64,000 bases of DNA from positions 60,687 to 124,686 of the forward strand of contig UZAN01039374.1 of NCBI GenBank assembly GCA_900618425.1, written 5' to 3'. Source of the DNA: Echinostoma caproni (taxonomy: Eukaryota; Platyhelminthes; Trematoda; Plagiorchiida; Echinostomatidae). The notes beneath the pieces are model-generated. The model did not search any database, was not told the origin of the DNA, and worked only from the letters and a program-made list of their open reading frames with translations. A program made the translations under genes and the position numbers. Positions 48,079-60,999 of the stretch are shown piece by piece (within the stretch, counting starts at the first letter, position 1; the number at the start of each line of letters is the position of its first letter).

Positions 48079-48807
48079 GTTAGTGGAGATTCGTGCAGAC
48101 GAAAATTTATTATTGAGTGCATCCAGCGGGAAAGATTTAACCGGAAAGAACACAAGATAAACTAGAAAACGAGGCCACAGAAACATTCAGTGTTTCCCAC
48201 TCACCAAGATGTCGCTATCCAGATGCTAATTAAGCCTTTTCGGACACCTAACATTCCATTCCGTGCCGTCATAATAACATGATTTATTATTATTATTCAA
48301 ATAATTCTGAAGGAAAAGATGAAAACTTGCAAAACATATTTAAACATGAAAGGCTACAATATCAGCATTTTCACGAAGTTGTTTTTGCTAAAGCATTGGA
48401 AAACGTTTAACGCGCTCAGTAAGCAGAGCCAGTTTATCAAGTGCATTTACGAGCTTGGTTGAAATAACTACATTCACAGTTATCTATTATTTTGTCCGAA
48501 TATATCAATGTCACACATTGCACGACAATCAAATAGTAAAAAGGAAGGTTATTTTCAATGATTCATCTAAGGGTTAACATGTCATAATTTATAACATGTT
48601 GTTTAATGGAGAAATGTCCTCACATAAGGAAAGGAAAAAAATTCACATTTTAGTTTCGTGTTTGAGCGTTATTCATACTTTGGTCACCACGCTTTATACA
48701 GTCATTTCCAGTTTTTCCAAATGATCCCAATTAGATGCGCAGGCTTGGTGACCAGAGTATGGGAATCCTCTTGTTATGAAACTAAAAGATGGTCTATTTG
48801 TTCATCA

Positions 48808-48880
48808 GCCCGGATAGCTCATTCGGTAGAGTGTTGGACTTTTAATCTGCGGGTCCAGGGTTCGAGTCCCCGTTAGGGCG
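48808..48880 (+). tRNA. tRNA-Lys(UUU)-like, probably pseudogene or SINE head
   Basis: Seventy-three bases with standard arm spacing: acceptor GCCCGGA/TTAGGGC, A box TAGCTCATTCGG, anticodon loop CTTTTAA (UUU), B box GGTTCGAGTCC. The first four acceptor pairs hold, but there are mismatches in the acceptor (pair 5), anticodon and T stems. A functional tRNA-Lys is less likely. It sits 13 bp upstream of SINE-A copy 2. Confidence 0.65.
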
Positions 48881-48893
48881 TTCCGTTTTGGGT

Positions 48894-49160
48894 GGTGGCG
48901 CAGTAGTTTAGCCGCTGTCACAGGCGTGCTTTGGGCCCTATGGTCCGAGGTTCGAGCCCCGCCGCCACCACTCAACGTTGGTGGCAGGAAGCTTTGGTGT
49001 CACGTAGTGAAGCTTAAACCCGTTCACCAAGTGTCACATCCTTCGCCAAAATCGTTGCGTTCCCAGACCCTTTCTATTATGGAGGTAATTGGCATTCGTT
49101 TGTGGACACAACACAGTCACCCATTGCCCCTCAACTTCTCGCACCATCAACCAATCGCTC
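48894..49160 (+). mobile_element. SINE-A copy 2 (tRNA-derived)
   Basis: The head at 48894-48970 has a perfect 7-bp acceptor stem GGTGGCG/CGCCACC, an A-box region GGCGCAGTAGTTTAG and B box GGTTCGAGCCCC. The body continues GTTGGTGGCAGGAAGCTTTGG. It matches 33813-33925. It is the better preserved copy. The 3' limit is approximate because no tail repeat is obvious. Confidence 0.7.
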
Positions 49161-51323
49161 TTCTTATGCATTAGCACCGGCTTATATGAATGCAGTGCAA
49201 ACAACAGGGAGTCACTGCCTCAGTCCTTCTTCCTGCAATATTTACTATGTTCTATGACTAACTGAAAGTCATTGGCTTATTCTGTCACTTCGTGGTATGA
49301 TCAACCACCTTGGAACGGGTGTTTACAGACCTGATCGAATTTTCAGCATTATATGTTACAGCAAAACCAATTATATTCGATCTTTTGGCGATAGGTGATA
49401 TTTTCCTCAACTAAAAGCATATGTTCTCAATTTATAGACAGCAAATCAATTGATCCCAATCTGATAAATCACTCAAACAAGTGAATCGCACACTAGATGT
49501 ATGTGTTGCTGCAAATGTGTTTTTCTACTGAATTACAAATACGCTATCGAATGAGTGTTTTCCAGTTGTCGATAATGAACATAAGAAAGATTTATTCCAA
49601 CCTTCGAATTTCTTCAGTTTATTATGATTTCTTATTTCTCATGTTGGTGTAAAATTCATGAAATTTATGTTTTTTTCCAAAAACAGTATCGACCCCATCA
49701 TATTCTTTCCTGTTGTGAATTTCAAGCCATGCCAAGCTGAGGACTTATTTCAGCTCCACCTTCCATATCCGCAATAATTGAACCTTAGAATTTGAGGACG
49801 ACTGACTAGAAACAAAGAAGCAGGACATAGTCGATGCAAAAGACGAATAAAATTAAAACCATAGAGAAATGTCATGCTTTTCCGCGTGCGTAATAGTACT
49901 CGTACGTGAAGTTTGTAGGATGTTTGGAAATGTATTAAGATGAACCGTAATTCATTGGATAATCCTTATCGGACAGAATCGTATGAGCAAGCTTATAGTA
50001 AGCACAAGTGTTATGCAAGACCATGAGCTGAATGCCAAGAGCTTTGTATTACGAGAAATTTTGATTAATTTGTAAGTGATCCTAATAGCATTTAGACAGG
50101 GATTCCAGGTGCGATGAGTAATGTGCAAATATGAACAAACTGTTTTGTTCAAATGTAATCCGATTGTAATCTTACAGAAAACGACAATCCCAGTAAAGTA
50201 TTGTGAAGTTAATACCCTGTGCAATCGTTTGCTGACTTTGCTATATCAAGGCTAATGGTATCAATCAATGGGAGCACCTATGCGAAATTGATTTCCGGTG
50301 TGGACTATTGTGGGTTCACTCTGTGCCCACTGTGATATTTTACAAGGAAATCTCAAATGCAGATGTGAGCTGATTACACGGACGATCAGCCGCTGTGAGC
50401 TCTTTCATCTTTGAGTTGAGTTTCCAGTTAATCTATTACGTGATAATCTTGATCACATATCACCTGTTTTATTCGCCGTAACAAAGAATGATTGCGGTAA
50501 AAGAAATTTCAATGAATTATGTACGTAGAGGAATAAAACATTATTACTGACGGAATGCTTGCAAATTTGCAGCTCTCCCAATTAATCATATATGTATATA
50601 TACTATGCCGTTGCAATTAAACCATACCTACACCGAAATCTCTCCTCTGACATGAGCCGGCTTGATCAAAAGCCGTTCTTCACGGTCAGATCAAAATGTT
50701 CAAACATTTCACGCCAGTGAGTTTGACTGTACGGCAATCGAACAATCACGTTGTATGTTTCCTATCCCTCATAGTCCGTCTCTGATTTTTTCCATCGTGC
50801 ACTCAACCACAAACACGGAATTATGCCAAATCGAACATCAAAGTTAAAAGCACATTGGGAATTGTGTTCAATGGACATAGCACAACCGTTCCGCTGTGAA
50901 TCAGGGTCGCTTCACGGTTGTGACGAATAGGTATTCAATCCGATTGGAACGCTCACCAATCAACCATAAACTCTAGATGGTAAAGAACTCCTTATATGTG
51001 GGTTTCAGTGTTCACGATGACAAAAGGGAATAATGCTTTCATCCACAAAATTCATTACTACGTGAATGGTGTGGGTCAGGGTTTGTTGTTGAGTCTGAAG
51101 GGGATCGTAACTCGTTCTAGGATACTGACAGCAGTACATGAGAGGGTTTTGGTGTTTAGAAACGGGTTCGATATTTTGCAGGACTAGTTAAGTTTACACA
51201 ACAAAGTGAAACGAGTCTGTGAAAATATATGTTTTTACGCGTGAAATAAAATATTCACTTAGTTTTTTTTCATTTATTAGCACGATTATCACCATTAATC
51301 TGGCTTTTTTTCTGCAAATACAG
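49161..51323. other. Unassigned
   Basis: Two plus frames of 61-63 codons (50662-50847, 50996-51187) look mildly protein-like but lack splice pairs. A short run tatatgtatatata sits at 50588-50602. No gene is supported. Confidence 0.3.
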
Positions 51324-51497
51324 AGGCAGTTTATCATTGCTTCCCTTCTGTCAGAAGGTTTAAATTCCACTTACAATCTGATGTACCAATTCCTCTCGTG
51401 GTCAATATTACAGAAACGAAAAGCATTCATTACTGAACGATGGCTGCCCTATCCGATTTGTAGGAAAATATTACCAAATTCGCTCTACAAAAAGTAA
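51324..51497 (+). CDS. Candidate terminal exon, phase-compatible with 47791-48078
   Basis: After the acceptor gctttttttctgcaaatacag the frame reads RQFIIASLLSEGLNSTYNLM, KRKAFITERWLPYPICRK, to TAA 51495-51497. It starts in phase 0, as needed to follow the exon ending at 48078. That join would put the tRNA-Lys-like sequence and SINE-A in the intron. The linkage is inference only. Confidence 0.3.
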   Translation, partial: RQFIIASLLSEGLNSTYNLMYQFLSWSILQKRKAFITERWLPYPICRKILPNSLYKK

Positions 51498-52403
51498 ACT
51501 AGAGAACATTCAATATTTTTATATTGTACTACACATTCATTTGATAATTAAGGGAAATCATTAGTACCTATCGATTTTAATTTCACAATTCGCTCTTCAG
51601 TGGTAAAAATATCATGTTTACTTTTTCTAGTTGAGCTGTGAGAGACAAACGTTTTTCGTTACTGTCATTTCACTTACCCTGCTGTGTAAAACGCAACTGT
51701 TAAAGATCGAATCTCGTAATCCAGTTGTGGATTTGGGTAACAATCATGAGCAAAAAGTCTGCAAATACCCTAATACGTAAATTTAAAAATTCAATACTGT
51801 TAAAATAATGATTCAGTTACAATTTTATTAAAAACTTAATATTACGATCTGGCAAAGTTCTTAAGGATAGGATTTTCTGCTTTCTGACAGTTAATTTCTT
51901 CGGTTCGACGAGCCAAAGCTAACGTGTCAGTTTTTACGGTCCGTTTTCAAAGGCATCTGTCAGGTTTCGGTCAGTGGTTTACTCCACGCATAACTTCTGC
52001 AAATCTATCTGATTGTGCCAAAACTGTACACGTTTAGTTTTCCAAGGCAAAAAGGGCAATACGACAAGTTTCGTTCCATTGCTTCTGCGTTCCCATTGAG
52101 AGTGAAAGTGTTTTGAATAAGAAATCGGATTTCTTAAATGATGCGGAAATCTGATAAATAATAACTATAGATTGTTAACCTCCCTTAGGTAGGACCCGAG
52201 CTTAAGTCAACTGTGGTCATTATTGATGATGCCTGCAGTGGATTATCCCAGAACTTTTCCTCGAAAGGCAGTATGCCTTGAATGGCGAGGTGCAAGCAAA
52301 TGTATATAAATGACACCTAAGTTATTTCCTGAAGGTGTGATCATCGTTTTCCGATAGAGTGTGGATGCTGTGTGTGTGTGTTTGTCCCCCGCGATTTGTG
52401 CAG

Positions 52404-52566
52404 TGGTCTGAATTTAACCAATTCGGTTTCGTATTCGTCAAGATATGTGACTACCGGATTTACTTTATTGAGCCGAAAAAATAAAAGAAACAAGTCAATG
52501 AAAAACACTACTGATTCTTTGAAAAATCCCAAAAAGGAAAACCTGTCTTTTCCCCATTCCAATAAG
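52404..52566 (+). CDS. Candidate internal exon
   Basis: Between the acceptor cccgcgatttgtgcag and the donor aataag/gtgtga one register is open: GLNLTNSVSYSSRYVTTGFT, then a Lys/Asn-rich end (SLKNPKKENLSFPHSNK). It starts with one split base and ends in phase 0. A phase-0 reading (WSEFNQFGFVFVK) stops after 26 codons. Family not recognised. Confidence 0.3.
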
Positions 52567-52832
52567 GTGTGAATGCTGAGAATCAGTATCTGTCAACATT
52601 GTTTCGTCATAGAGTTTGTGTTCTCGGATCCTTTGAGTTCTAGAAAGAACAGTTTCAACCCGGAGTATACGGTTGCACCAATAGAACGTCACTTGCCTGG
52701 TTATCATTTATAGAATGAGTGCTCACCACTGAGTTCGTGCTTCTGAGTGTGTTTTGGCAGGCGGAGGACGTTATTCGGTTCAAATGCAGCTGAATTCCAA
52801 GTTTGAGATAAATCTGGTTTAATGTTCCCTAG

Positions 52833-53338
52833 CAGCGGATGACAGTTCTAATGCTTTGAGAGAACAAAACATCCAGAGACTGAGGCAACCACAACCAATC
52901 AAGCGTTCAAAATGGCTAATGGCTTATACAAAACATGTCCGGACTGCGAGAGGACATCATTATAGCTCAGATTTAACTAGGCGCTCACTATCCGCGGATC
53001 GCATTATACTCGTTATCACGCTATGCTCAATTGCGGAGGTTTGAAAACCGGAAGTATTAATGACAGGATGCGCTGAATTATGGGCAAAACGCATTTACAA
53101 GTCATTGTGTTGATCTGAAAAAGGCACGCAAAATAATCATCCATCATCGTCGGTGAGAAACGGATACGATTTCCGTAAAAATATTCAAAATGAGTCACGA
53201 TATTACGAAATTTTGGAAAAGCTGCTACTTTTAAAAGAAAAAATTGGTATTTATAAAATCGGTGACTTGAGGTATCTTGAAAAACCATTACGTACAAAGA
53301 AATTAGTTACTACTACTAGCAGCAAAGCACGAGAGTAA
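52833..53338 (+). CDS. Candidate exons, basic helical segment
   Basis: Exon 52833-53038: acceptor taatgttccctag, two split bases, then DDSSNALREQNIQRLRQPQP, KRSKWLMAYTKHVRTARGHH, ending at a weak donor gag/gtttga. A second open stretch (53118-53338) reads SSSVRNGYDFRKNIQNESRY, YEILEKLLLLKEKIGIYKIG, and ends KARE before TAA; its acceptor is unclear. Both are basic and Gln/Lys-rich. The phase with the exon ending at 52566 does not match directly, so an intermediate exon would be needed. Confidence 0.3.
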
Positions 53339-54893
53339 CAATATTTTAAAAGATTATTTGATCAGGAAGAGAGATGTGTTTTCTGTTTTATCCGAAGTTC
53401 AGAATTATGGACAAAATGAGAGTCCACGAAACCACATGGTTACTACTATTGATAAATCCCAATTAACATCAATTATTTCAGTTTTAGTAGTACTTGCTTC
53501 TTTTTGTTGATGCGTTCACTAGCTGCGAGAGAGCACCGTGTAAGTAACGGATATGAATCCTATGACGTTCGGTTTATGAAGTAATTATTTAATTTCTGAA
53601 CCTCAAGCAAAATGGGTCTGAAATATTGGCCAACATTTTCGTTATATTTTCAGCCTTTTGAAATACATGTATGGTCTTTTGTTCTTATGACATTTCCTAT
53701 CTGACGACGACAAGGTTTAAAGTATTGAGAGTCAGTTGTTTCAAGAAATTAATGCAAAGACCGGGGTTCCACATGTTCTCGGTAAAAATATGACCTTTTT
53801 TGTTCCTTGGAGTGGGGTGAGCCTAGACCTGCGATTCGAATAAAACGATATCTATTACTAAAACGGATAGTAAATAAACCGAGATCGTTTAGAACTGAAA
53901 CTCTTTGTGTGCGCATCTCGAAAGAGACAGATTCACTAATCCTTGTTTTCACAAAGACCTATTTGACGAAATGCAGGCGCAGTAGGTGGTGTGTCAAGCT
54001 GAATACAAGAAAAAGGTAGTTATACAAAAAATATAATATACTTGATGGCTATTTCCATCCATTGGTTCAATTTATTTGGGAATGCCAAATCACACACACA
54101 AAGAAGAAATGCCAAATCAACTTATTTCCACACACGTACCTCATATTAGTGTGCAACTGATAGATGGAGTTTCAGAACAGATTGGCTCATTACGTTTTGG
54201 CTTAGATATTCCTGTAGTGTGGAAAAGCACTGAGGTGTAAGACCGATTATTGAGCATTTTATATTTTGTCCAGCTGTTTATATCCCACTCGAAGCAGTGT
54301 TTAAAAATCCCTGTCAGCATTGAGCATTCAGAGTTTGGCTGATGTTAAAATATTGTACCAATATAGGAATAGGCATATTTAGGCAAAAGAATGCCGGAGG
54401 CTTAAGCAACTCATCGGAAACGTGTTGGAGAAAATTCATGCACTTGTCACTAGTTCTACAGACTGAAGTGATTTGAGGCCAGCTTGGTGAAATAGCACTT
54501 TGACAGCTTCAGCTTTTACTCATCAATTTACTTTTAAAATTAAGGCTTAGTTGTTTAGTTCAACCCCCCCCCAGACGAGCTATGAATTTCGACTGTTTCC
54601 GTACTGTCCACCACAATAAGGGACAAACGTAACTTTTGCAGAATTTTCGTGATATGCTCGCAGATAAAGTATGCCCTAGAACATTCTTTTATTTCATTGA
54701 ACCTATGTGACTAACCACACATTCCACCTGAGCCTTTGAAGAACAAAAGCCATAGTCGAATACCTTCTTTGACAAAAATGCAAAAAGAAGAAAAAAAGCC
54801 GGGTTAGATTGGATAAAATTTTTCTGTTGGTATTGGCCGCATTCCACTCCCGGAAACATTGGTGTGTTACATATAAATTGAATGGGTGAGTTG
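53339..54893. other. Unassigned
   Basis: Short frames at 53749-54019 on both strands, no motif. No gene is supported. Confidence 0.35.
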
Positions 54894-55587
54894 CAAACAA
54901 AAAAACCGTTATCGGTATTCCGGATGTTTGGTTACCGTTGTCTGACCATGTGCTAGACAGGCAACAAGAAAATGTGGTATGTCTATTGAACACATGTCTC
55001 AAGAAGCTCATTCGGTTGTTAACTGTTTTTGGGTCTTTGGGGTTTTGCATGAGAAATGTTAGGGTTCTGTTTCGTCTGTGGTTGCTACAAAACAATCTTC
55101 CGATACGTGGTTGGAGTTGTTGTGGTCAACCGAATGATGAAACGTACTTCACAAACAGTTGAAACAAAAATGCCAACCGCGAAATCCAAAGTTTGATTTT
55201 CTCAACCACTTTTCTCAGTCAGTGCAAGATTAGCTCTCAGTCAATTACCTCAAGTGTTTCCTGGAAATTGGCAAACTTGCTCGCATCCACACACCGAATA
55301 GAAGACACCGAAATCAGTGTGAACTATATCCCCCATTTTTTCTTTTTGTGTGCCTAGATAGACCACTTACGATTTGACCATGTGAAGTAAACCGGAAAGC
55401 TGCTTATTATTCAATATTAGATCTCCTGCAACTGTTAAGATGCAATATAGCAATTAGTATTTCCGACAAATGTTAGCTTTTGATTATCTGTATCTTCCAA
55501 AAGAGCCTTTCATAAAGGTATTCATCAAACTGATTCAAGACGACGTCTTTCATCAAATCCCTGTATCTCAATATTACGTGTTTTCAG
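54894..55587 (+). CDS. Two weak exon candidates
   Basis: 54894-55162 is open for about 90 codons (GIPDVWLPLSDHVLDRQQEN, a Leu-rich stretch, CCGQPNDETYFTNS). A 130-codon minus frame overlaps it, so the strand is undecided. 55477-55587 follows acceptor gacaaatgttag and reads FDYLYLPKEPFIKVFIKLIQ, ending at ttttcag/gttcgt. No domain is recognised and no phase link between them is proven. Confidence 0.2.
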
Positions 55588-56083
55588 GTTCGTGCATGCC
55601 AATGTGTATGTTATTTTATTATACCCCATCCAACATTTCTCTGACAGCTTCTACATATTGACATTATTATCTCACGAACGCAAGATTTCTCAATTTTGAG
55701 TAGGCTTTGTTGCGCACAAATTGCAAGTTAACAGAGTATTATTCGTAAAAACCGTATGGATATGAAAATAACACAATGGTTCTTTTCTATTCACTCAACA
55801 ATCTGTTCACCTTCCAAAGGCATGCAGTCATATAAAAGAGGCAACGCTAGCAATACACTTTGATCGCGGTATTTCTTTTCTGCGTTGCTTTCATTATCAG
55901 CATTCGTCTACTCATTGTCTGGTGCTCTGAAGTCAGAGCACATTCGTTAATTGTACGGTTTGTCAGAAATACATTTACTGATATACGGTGAAAGCGATAG
56001 TATTTTTTCGTACCATTTAATCTGCATTTCATCACTTTCCGGTGTATGAAGCGGCAACTTTTATTATTGTGATACCTCTTTAC
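55588..56083. other. Unassigned
   Basis: No supported feature. Confidence 0.35.
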
Positions 56084-56176
56084 CTTAGGGCGAGGAGACG
56101 GGTTCGAAGCAAACCAATAGAGAATACATTTATTATCTTTTGGAACGAAAATCACAGTTTCACACAATGAGCAGAA
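56084..56176 (-). CDS. Candidate 31-codon minus-strand exon
   Basis: Minus strand: acceptor gatggctaccttcag, then FCSLCETVIFVPKDNKCILY and WFASNPSPRPK, ending at a strong donor cctaag/gtaaag. Phase 0 at both ends. The two other registers contain stops. It has a CxxC pair. No partner exon was identified. Confidence 0.35.
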
Positions 56177-59100
56177 CTGAAGGTAGCCATCAATTTTCTA
56201 CTTTTCAATCAGGCATTTTCTGAGCGTGAAAGGAATTAGCATGTTAGAATAATATCATGTATGGACATCTGCAGCTCGTCGCTGCTGGACCATCAAAAAA
56301 CAATTAATCGGTATTGTATAAGCACCACAGTCATTTAGATTGAGCAAAACAGAATCGGCTGGTTTGGTTTGAAAGATGAACGGACATTCAAATAATAACG
56401 TGATAAAAAATGGTCAGTCCCAAATGACAACTGGTTCAAGGTGACTGAATGATACGATACGAGAGAGAGAGAATAACGCACGTATAATAAATATAAAAGG
56501 AAGTGCCATGAGTATAAAATTGACGCATTGGAAAATTAATCACCATTTCGTTAGTATAGAACCGAAAATGGTGAATTTTTAGGCTATTGAGCAAAGGGTG
56601 AGATTGATGAAATTGTGATACTAGGTCGTTAAAATTGAAATTGTAACTTAATAATGAAGAAATTTACCATTGAATGATTTTGTCTATATACTGGTCTTAT
56701 ACAATCTGATAAGAAAGTAGTGCTTTTGCTTTCCTCTACCTGGTCATAATTACTTCTCATAATCTGAAAGACAATCAAATGAGTCCCAAATACGAACTGA
56801 CGAACAATATTGTTTTGTTTCAAAAAGAGAATGTACAGAAAAGAAATCGTTCATTGTACTAGTTCGACTAAAGAAGCCTGAATCAGTTCACAAATGAAGT
56901 CACTGATCATTCCGCATCATGATGACTTAGCGCGTTTTGTTTAACGAGATGATAGTTGATAGATAATCTTGTACCAACTCCCTATGACTACAGTCGGCAT
57001 TCATTTGAATTCCATTCTTTTCGTTTCTATTTCAACCAGTATAATAACCTGTGCCATTTAATACTTTTTGCACGATATTGTTTTCAGTGATATGTAATTT
57101 GCCATTTATGGAAGCATAAATACTAATACAAATAATGTTTTCTTGAGTCACAATGACTTTGAAGTGGGGACACGTGGGTGAATGGTTGCACACAGGAAGA
57201 GGTAAAATAACATTGCGAAGTCCAATTGGTATACTTTCCGCACTTTTGATAACGTCATAATTCAGGTAACCAGGCAGGCGGTGCAGCAAGTTCAGATACC
57301 TCTAATATAGAGAAGCGGAGACAGCTGTACACTTATAGGTGATGGAATAATCTTCGAGAAAGACCGATGTCATTCGGCATGTAATACGTCAAACGCCATG
57401 CGTCACGCATTGAGATAAAAAGTGCTTTAGTTGTACCTTTTGAGTTGAACCAAACAACGGATACTTAAAACGATCAACTTGATCAAATTCAACTATTTGA
57501 GAAGTGACAATGCTTTTAAAATATGGCACCCGGAGAAAAATGAAATGTGTTTACTTAGCCGTCAAAAACAGCTCAATGCGTGGAACTACTTCATTTGAGG
57601 GGAGTAAAAAGTTAGCTCTGGAAATGGAAGCTACTGGATGGGTTTATGGGGATATTATGGGTCTTAACAAGCCACGCTTTCCTTGCACTTTGCGCTCTTC
57701 ATGTAACGATTCACACTGTTTTTACATAGCGTCTTCTGCCAAGAGAGTGAGGGCATAAATATGTAGGATATAAGGCTAAGATCGAGTCGGTAAGACAGCC
57801 GAACCTTTTTATGGTAGGTTGAAATAAATCCCGATAAATTTTAATCGAGGAGAAACAACATCATACTCATTTGCAACTACCCAAGTCAATGGCTTGATTG
57901 AATATCCAAGTTTGCCTCCGTTCAAGTAAACTAAGATACATTGTACTACAAACAGAGCACACATGGATTATACACTTACTCTGACTTGTGAATGCCAGTT
58001 CATAAAGAATGACCACTAAGGACTGCAGGATTAGCCCTCTTCTTAGGCAAGAAGGGATTATCTTCCATTCAAAACATATGGAAACCCCAATTTTTACGAC
58101 GAGTTGTCGATTTCAGTGTGCTGGGTTTTGTGAAAAATCAATTTGAATATATATGAGCCGGTCAGCGGTATGCATTTTGTGCGCGTATGCTTCCTATAAC
58201 TAAAATCCGACCAAAGTCACTTTACCGAGTGAAGTGGAGGATTCGAATGGGCGCAGTCATACAGCGAGGCAACACCTGTTGTCAGGGATGGCATTAACTG
58301 ATCATATCGGATCTATTTTGTAGAATCATTGCACCACAGTTCGCCATTTATCCGTTTTAATCATTACCGGCTATTGCGTCGTGGAATCTAAACAATGGTC
58401 TGATCGGAACACAGCTCTGACTTGATCCAGACTGAAAACATACTGGTCCTCAATAACTAAATATAGGGTTTGGGAGGGGTTTGGGATGGAAATACATGAA
58501 ACTTAAACTACGAAACAGGAGCACATAGGATATCAAAATGATGCTGTTGAGAACTATAAGTTTCTCATACCGGGTATCCTTACGAACTATTCCTACTTAC
58601 TAAGACGTCTAAGACCACAACAAAAGAATTTTCATTAGAGCAACCTGGTGTGTGCGAATGAGCGAAATAATTTTACCATCCTAAATTCGATTTATTTTCC
58701 CTCGACTAAAACACAATAAAAGGCAATTATATATTCGCGTTATACCTCTGATTACTGTTGGTCAATGTTGATCATCACGGAAATCGTAGGAGGCGAAATA
58801 TGTTTGATTAAACGAAGTACTATTCATTTTCATTCATTTGTAACTGAGCAGCAAAATTTCCTAATCAGAAATCCACATCGCAGGAGCATATGCTCGAGTT
58901 CCAACGAGGTACGTGAGCTTCTCACAAACTAGTACAAATCTGCCAAATGATTGAACGTGGAAAATAAATTTTGACAGGAGACGGTCAATTGTTTAAAAAA
59001 CTGACAAATTTTGGTAACTGTTAATTTCATACAAATGAGATGAGCCATATACTGCGTTTATTGTTAATGCAGTCTGCAGAAACGGGGGTTAAAAAATTAG

Positions 59101-59638
59101 CTAGTTCAAGCAAAATAATTTCCAAGATAATAATCCCACAACACTAGCCCCATTGTTCGCAAGTCTCCGAAGATTTTCCGTGCTATTGTGTGCCGTTTCC
59201 TGTTATCATTCAATTCTTTTCAAGTACCAGGCACGGATGACAGACTGGTGAATTTTCACCTGAGATTATCTCTTTAGACACGCAACCGTTTGAACTGGCA
59301 CAAAAACGCACACGATTTGCCGTTCAGTATGACGTTGTGTGTACGAGAAACGCTGGGGAATTTTGATAAACGAATTATGCTCCTAAAATACGCAGCCCCG
59401 GCCTAATTTCATCAATATGTTATTTTCTTTTTTGCCGGGGATCATCAAGAGCGTTAGATTATGTGTAAGCGCACGGGAGTAGAGAGAAGCGTTTACGTGT
59501 AAAGTGTCCGAATCCATTGAAAACTATTGCCCATTTAGAAAATGAGACTTATGGTGATATGAAGTAAGAAGACCAGAATTACGTTTTAATAATGATAGCC
59601 TGTCCTCTAAATATGGCCAAGTTTGTTGTGAAAAATGA
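56177..59638. other. Unassigned
   Basis: A GA microsatellite lies at about 56460-56472. An 84-codon plus frame (57504-57758, ATG start; MKCVYLAVKNSSMRGTTSF) is protein-like but has no splice or family support. The rest shows no gene. Confidence 0.3.
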
Positions 59639-59796
59639 ACCGTATTAGAAGCTTTTGAAGATATGCAGTACGCTCAAAAACAATTTGTGAACTCACTCAA
59701 CCTACTATGGCCCTCCAACTCCCATCATCATCCTCCTGCGTCTCCTCCTCCCTCTACCAATCCTACCCCAAATCACACAAGAAACACTGACCACGC
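59639..59796 (+). CDS. Candidate Pro/His-rich exon with consensus donor
   Basis: Open from after TGA (59636-59638). It reads TVLEAFEDMQYAQKQFVNSL, then NSHHHPPASPPPSTNPTPNH, and ends at cacgc/gtaagt (59797), a full consensus donor, leaving two split bases. The acceptor may be at gatatgcag (59668) or further left. The Pro/Ser/His-rich tail is typical of a disordered linker. The next exon must begin with one base; intervening sequence contains a Penelope relic and an N gap. Confidence 0.4.
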
Positions 59797-60122
59797 GTAA
59801 GTTCCGATGGTAGGATCAGCCATATCTGGTTTTGTGAAATTGAGACAGAAAACAATGACCATCCCGATTTGAATAATCATTAATTTTGTTTAGTCTTTTT
59901 AATAGAAAATTCTGTGACCTCTTAGCCGCTTGGTGCGTCACTGGAAAAAATCTTGTTCGCTATATTAATTTTTCATTGAACATATCAGTGCCCAATCAAA
60001 GCTCAATTTCTAGGGCATCAATGCAATTTTGCTGAAAAACGAAGACTCATTGGTTAAGGAGGAATAAACCTAAATAGTTACGATCATTACCCGGGGCTAC
60101 CGTATACATTAGGTAGTTTGAG

Positions 60123-60440
60123 ATGTTTTCTGCCTTTGGATTCGAAACAACTGTCGATCCTAGACAATTGGAAACAACACCTATTTTTATTGCTGGAGCC
60201 GAGAGAAGACGCATCATTGGGAATCAAATAGAAGACATCACGGTTAAAACAATCAGTAGAATCTCTAAATTTACAGTTAGGACAACATTTCGAGCGTGGT
60301 CTAGATAGCACCGTCCACTTGATGACCTCAAGACAGGTTTTCTGCCAATTTCAGTGCACTTGTGGTGTTGCCTATTCACGTCGTGTAACAAAGAATGTAG
60401 CTTAGCGCCACAAGGAACATCATATTAGTTCCGAAGCCGT
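60123..60440 (+). mobile_element. Penelope-like element 4: endonuclease relic
   Basis: At 60343-60440 the plus frame reads FQCTCGVAYSRRVTKNVA, stop, then RHKEHHISSEAV. This keeps the Cys motif, the degraded YIGRT position (YSRRV) and the EHH motif of the Penelope GIY-YIG nuclease. A preceding frame (60123-60308), in another register, may be the linker (FTVRTTFRAWSR). Short and heavily decayed. Confidence 0.5.
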
Positions 60441-60454
60441 GAGGTGAGGATGGG

Positions 60455-60553
60455 GAAGGCACCCGAAGTCGTCTGAAGTTAAATCATTGCACATGTCAGA
60501 GACCGGATATGAGATGTGCAATGATTTAACTTCAGACGACTTCGGGTGCCTTC
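60455..60553. repeat. Perfect 40-bp hairpin next to N gap
   Basis: The arms 60455-60494 and 60514-60553 are exact reverse complements around a 19-base loop. The right arm ends exactly where the n run starts. Either a real palindrome or a fold-back (chimeric) read end. Confidence 0.9.
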
Positions 60554-60999
60554 NNNNNNNNNNNNNNNNNNNNNNNNNNNNNNNNNNNNNNNNNNNNNNN
60601 NNNNNNNNNNNNNNNNNNNNNNNNNNNNNNNNNNNNNNNNNNNNNNNNNNNNNNNNNNNNNNNNNNNNNNNNNNNNNNNNNNNNNNNNNNNNNNNNNNNN
60701 NNNNNNNNNNNNNNNNNNNNNNNNNNNNNNNNNNNNNNNNNNNNNNNNNNNNNNNNNNNNNNNNNNNNNNNNNNNNNNNNNNNNNNNNNNNNNNNNNNNN
60801 NNNNNNNNNNNNNNNNNNNNNNNNNNNNNNNNNNNNNNNNNNNNNNNNNNNNNNNNNNNNNNNNNNNNNNNNNNNNNNNNNNNNNNNNNNNNNNNNNNNN
60901 NNNNNNNNNNNNNNNNNNNNNNNNNNNNNNNNNNNNNNNNNNNNNNNNNNNNNNNNNNNNNNNNNNNNNNNNNNNNNNNNNNNNNNNNNNNNNNNNNNN
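60554..60999. other. Assembly gap of 446 n
   Basis: Unknown sequence. Its left edge abuts the perfect hairpin, so the junction is suspect. Long X-filled frames across it have no meaning. Confidence 0.95.

Noticed and set aside
54703..55095. 130-codon minus frame as a gene
   Set aside because: No motif; overlaps a competing plus frame, and neither has splice proof.
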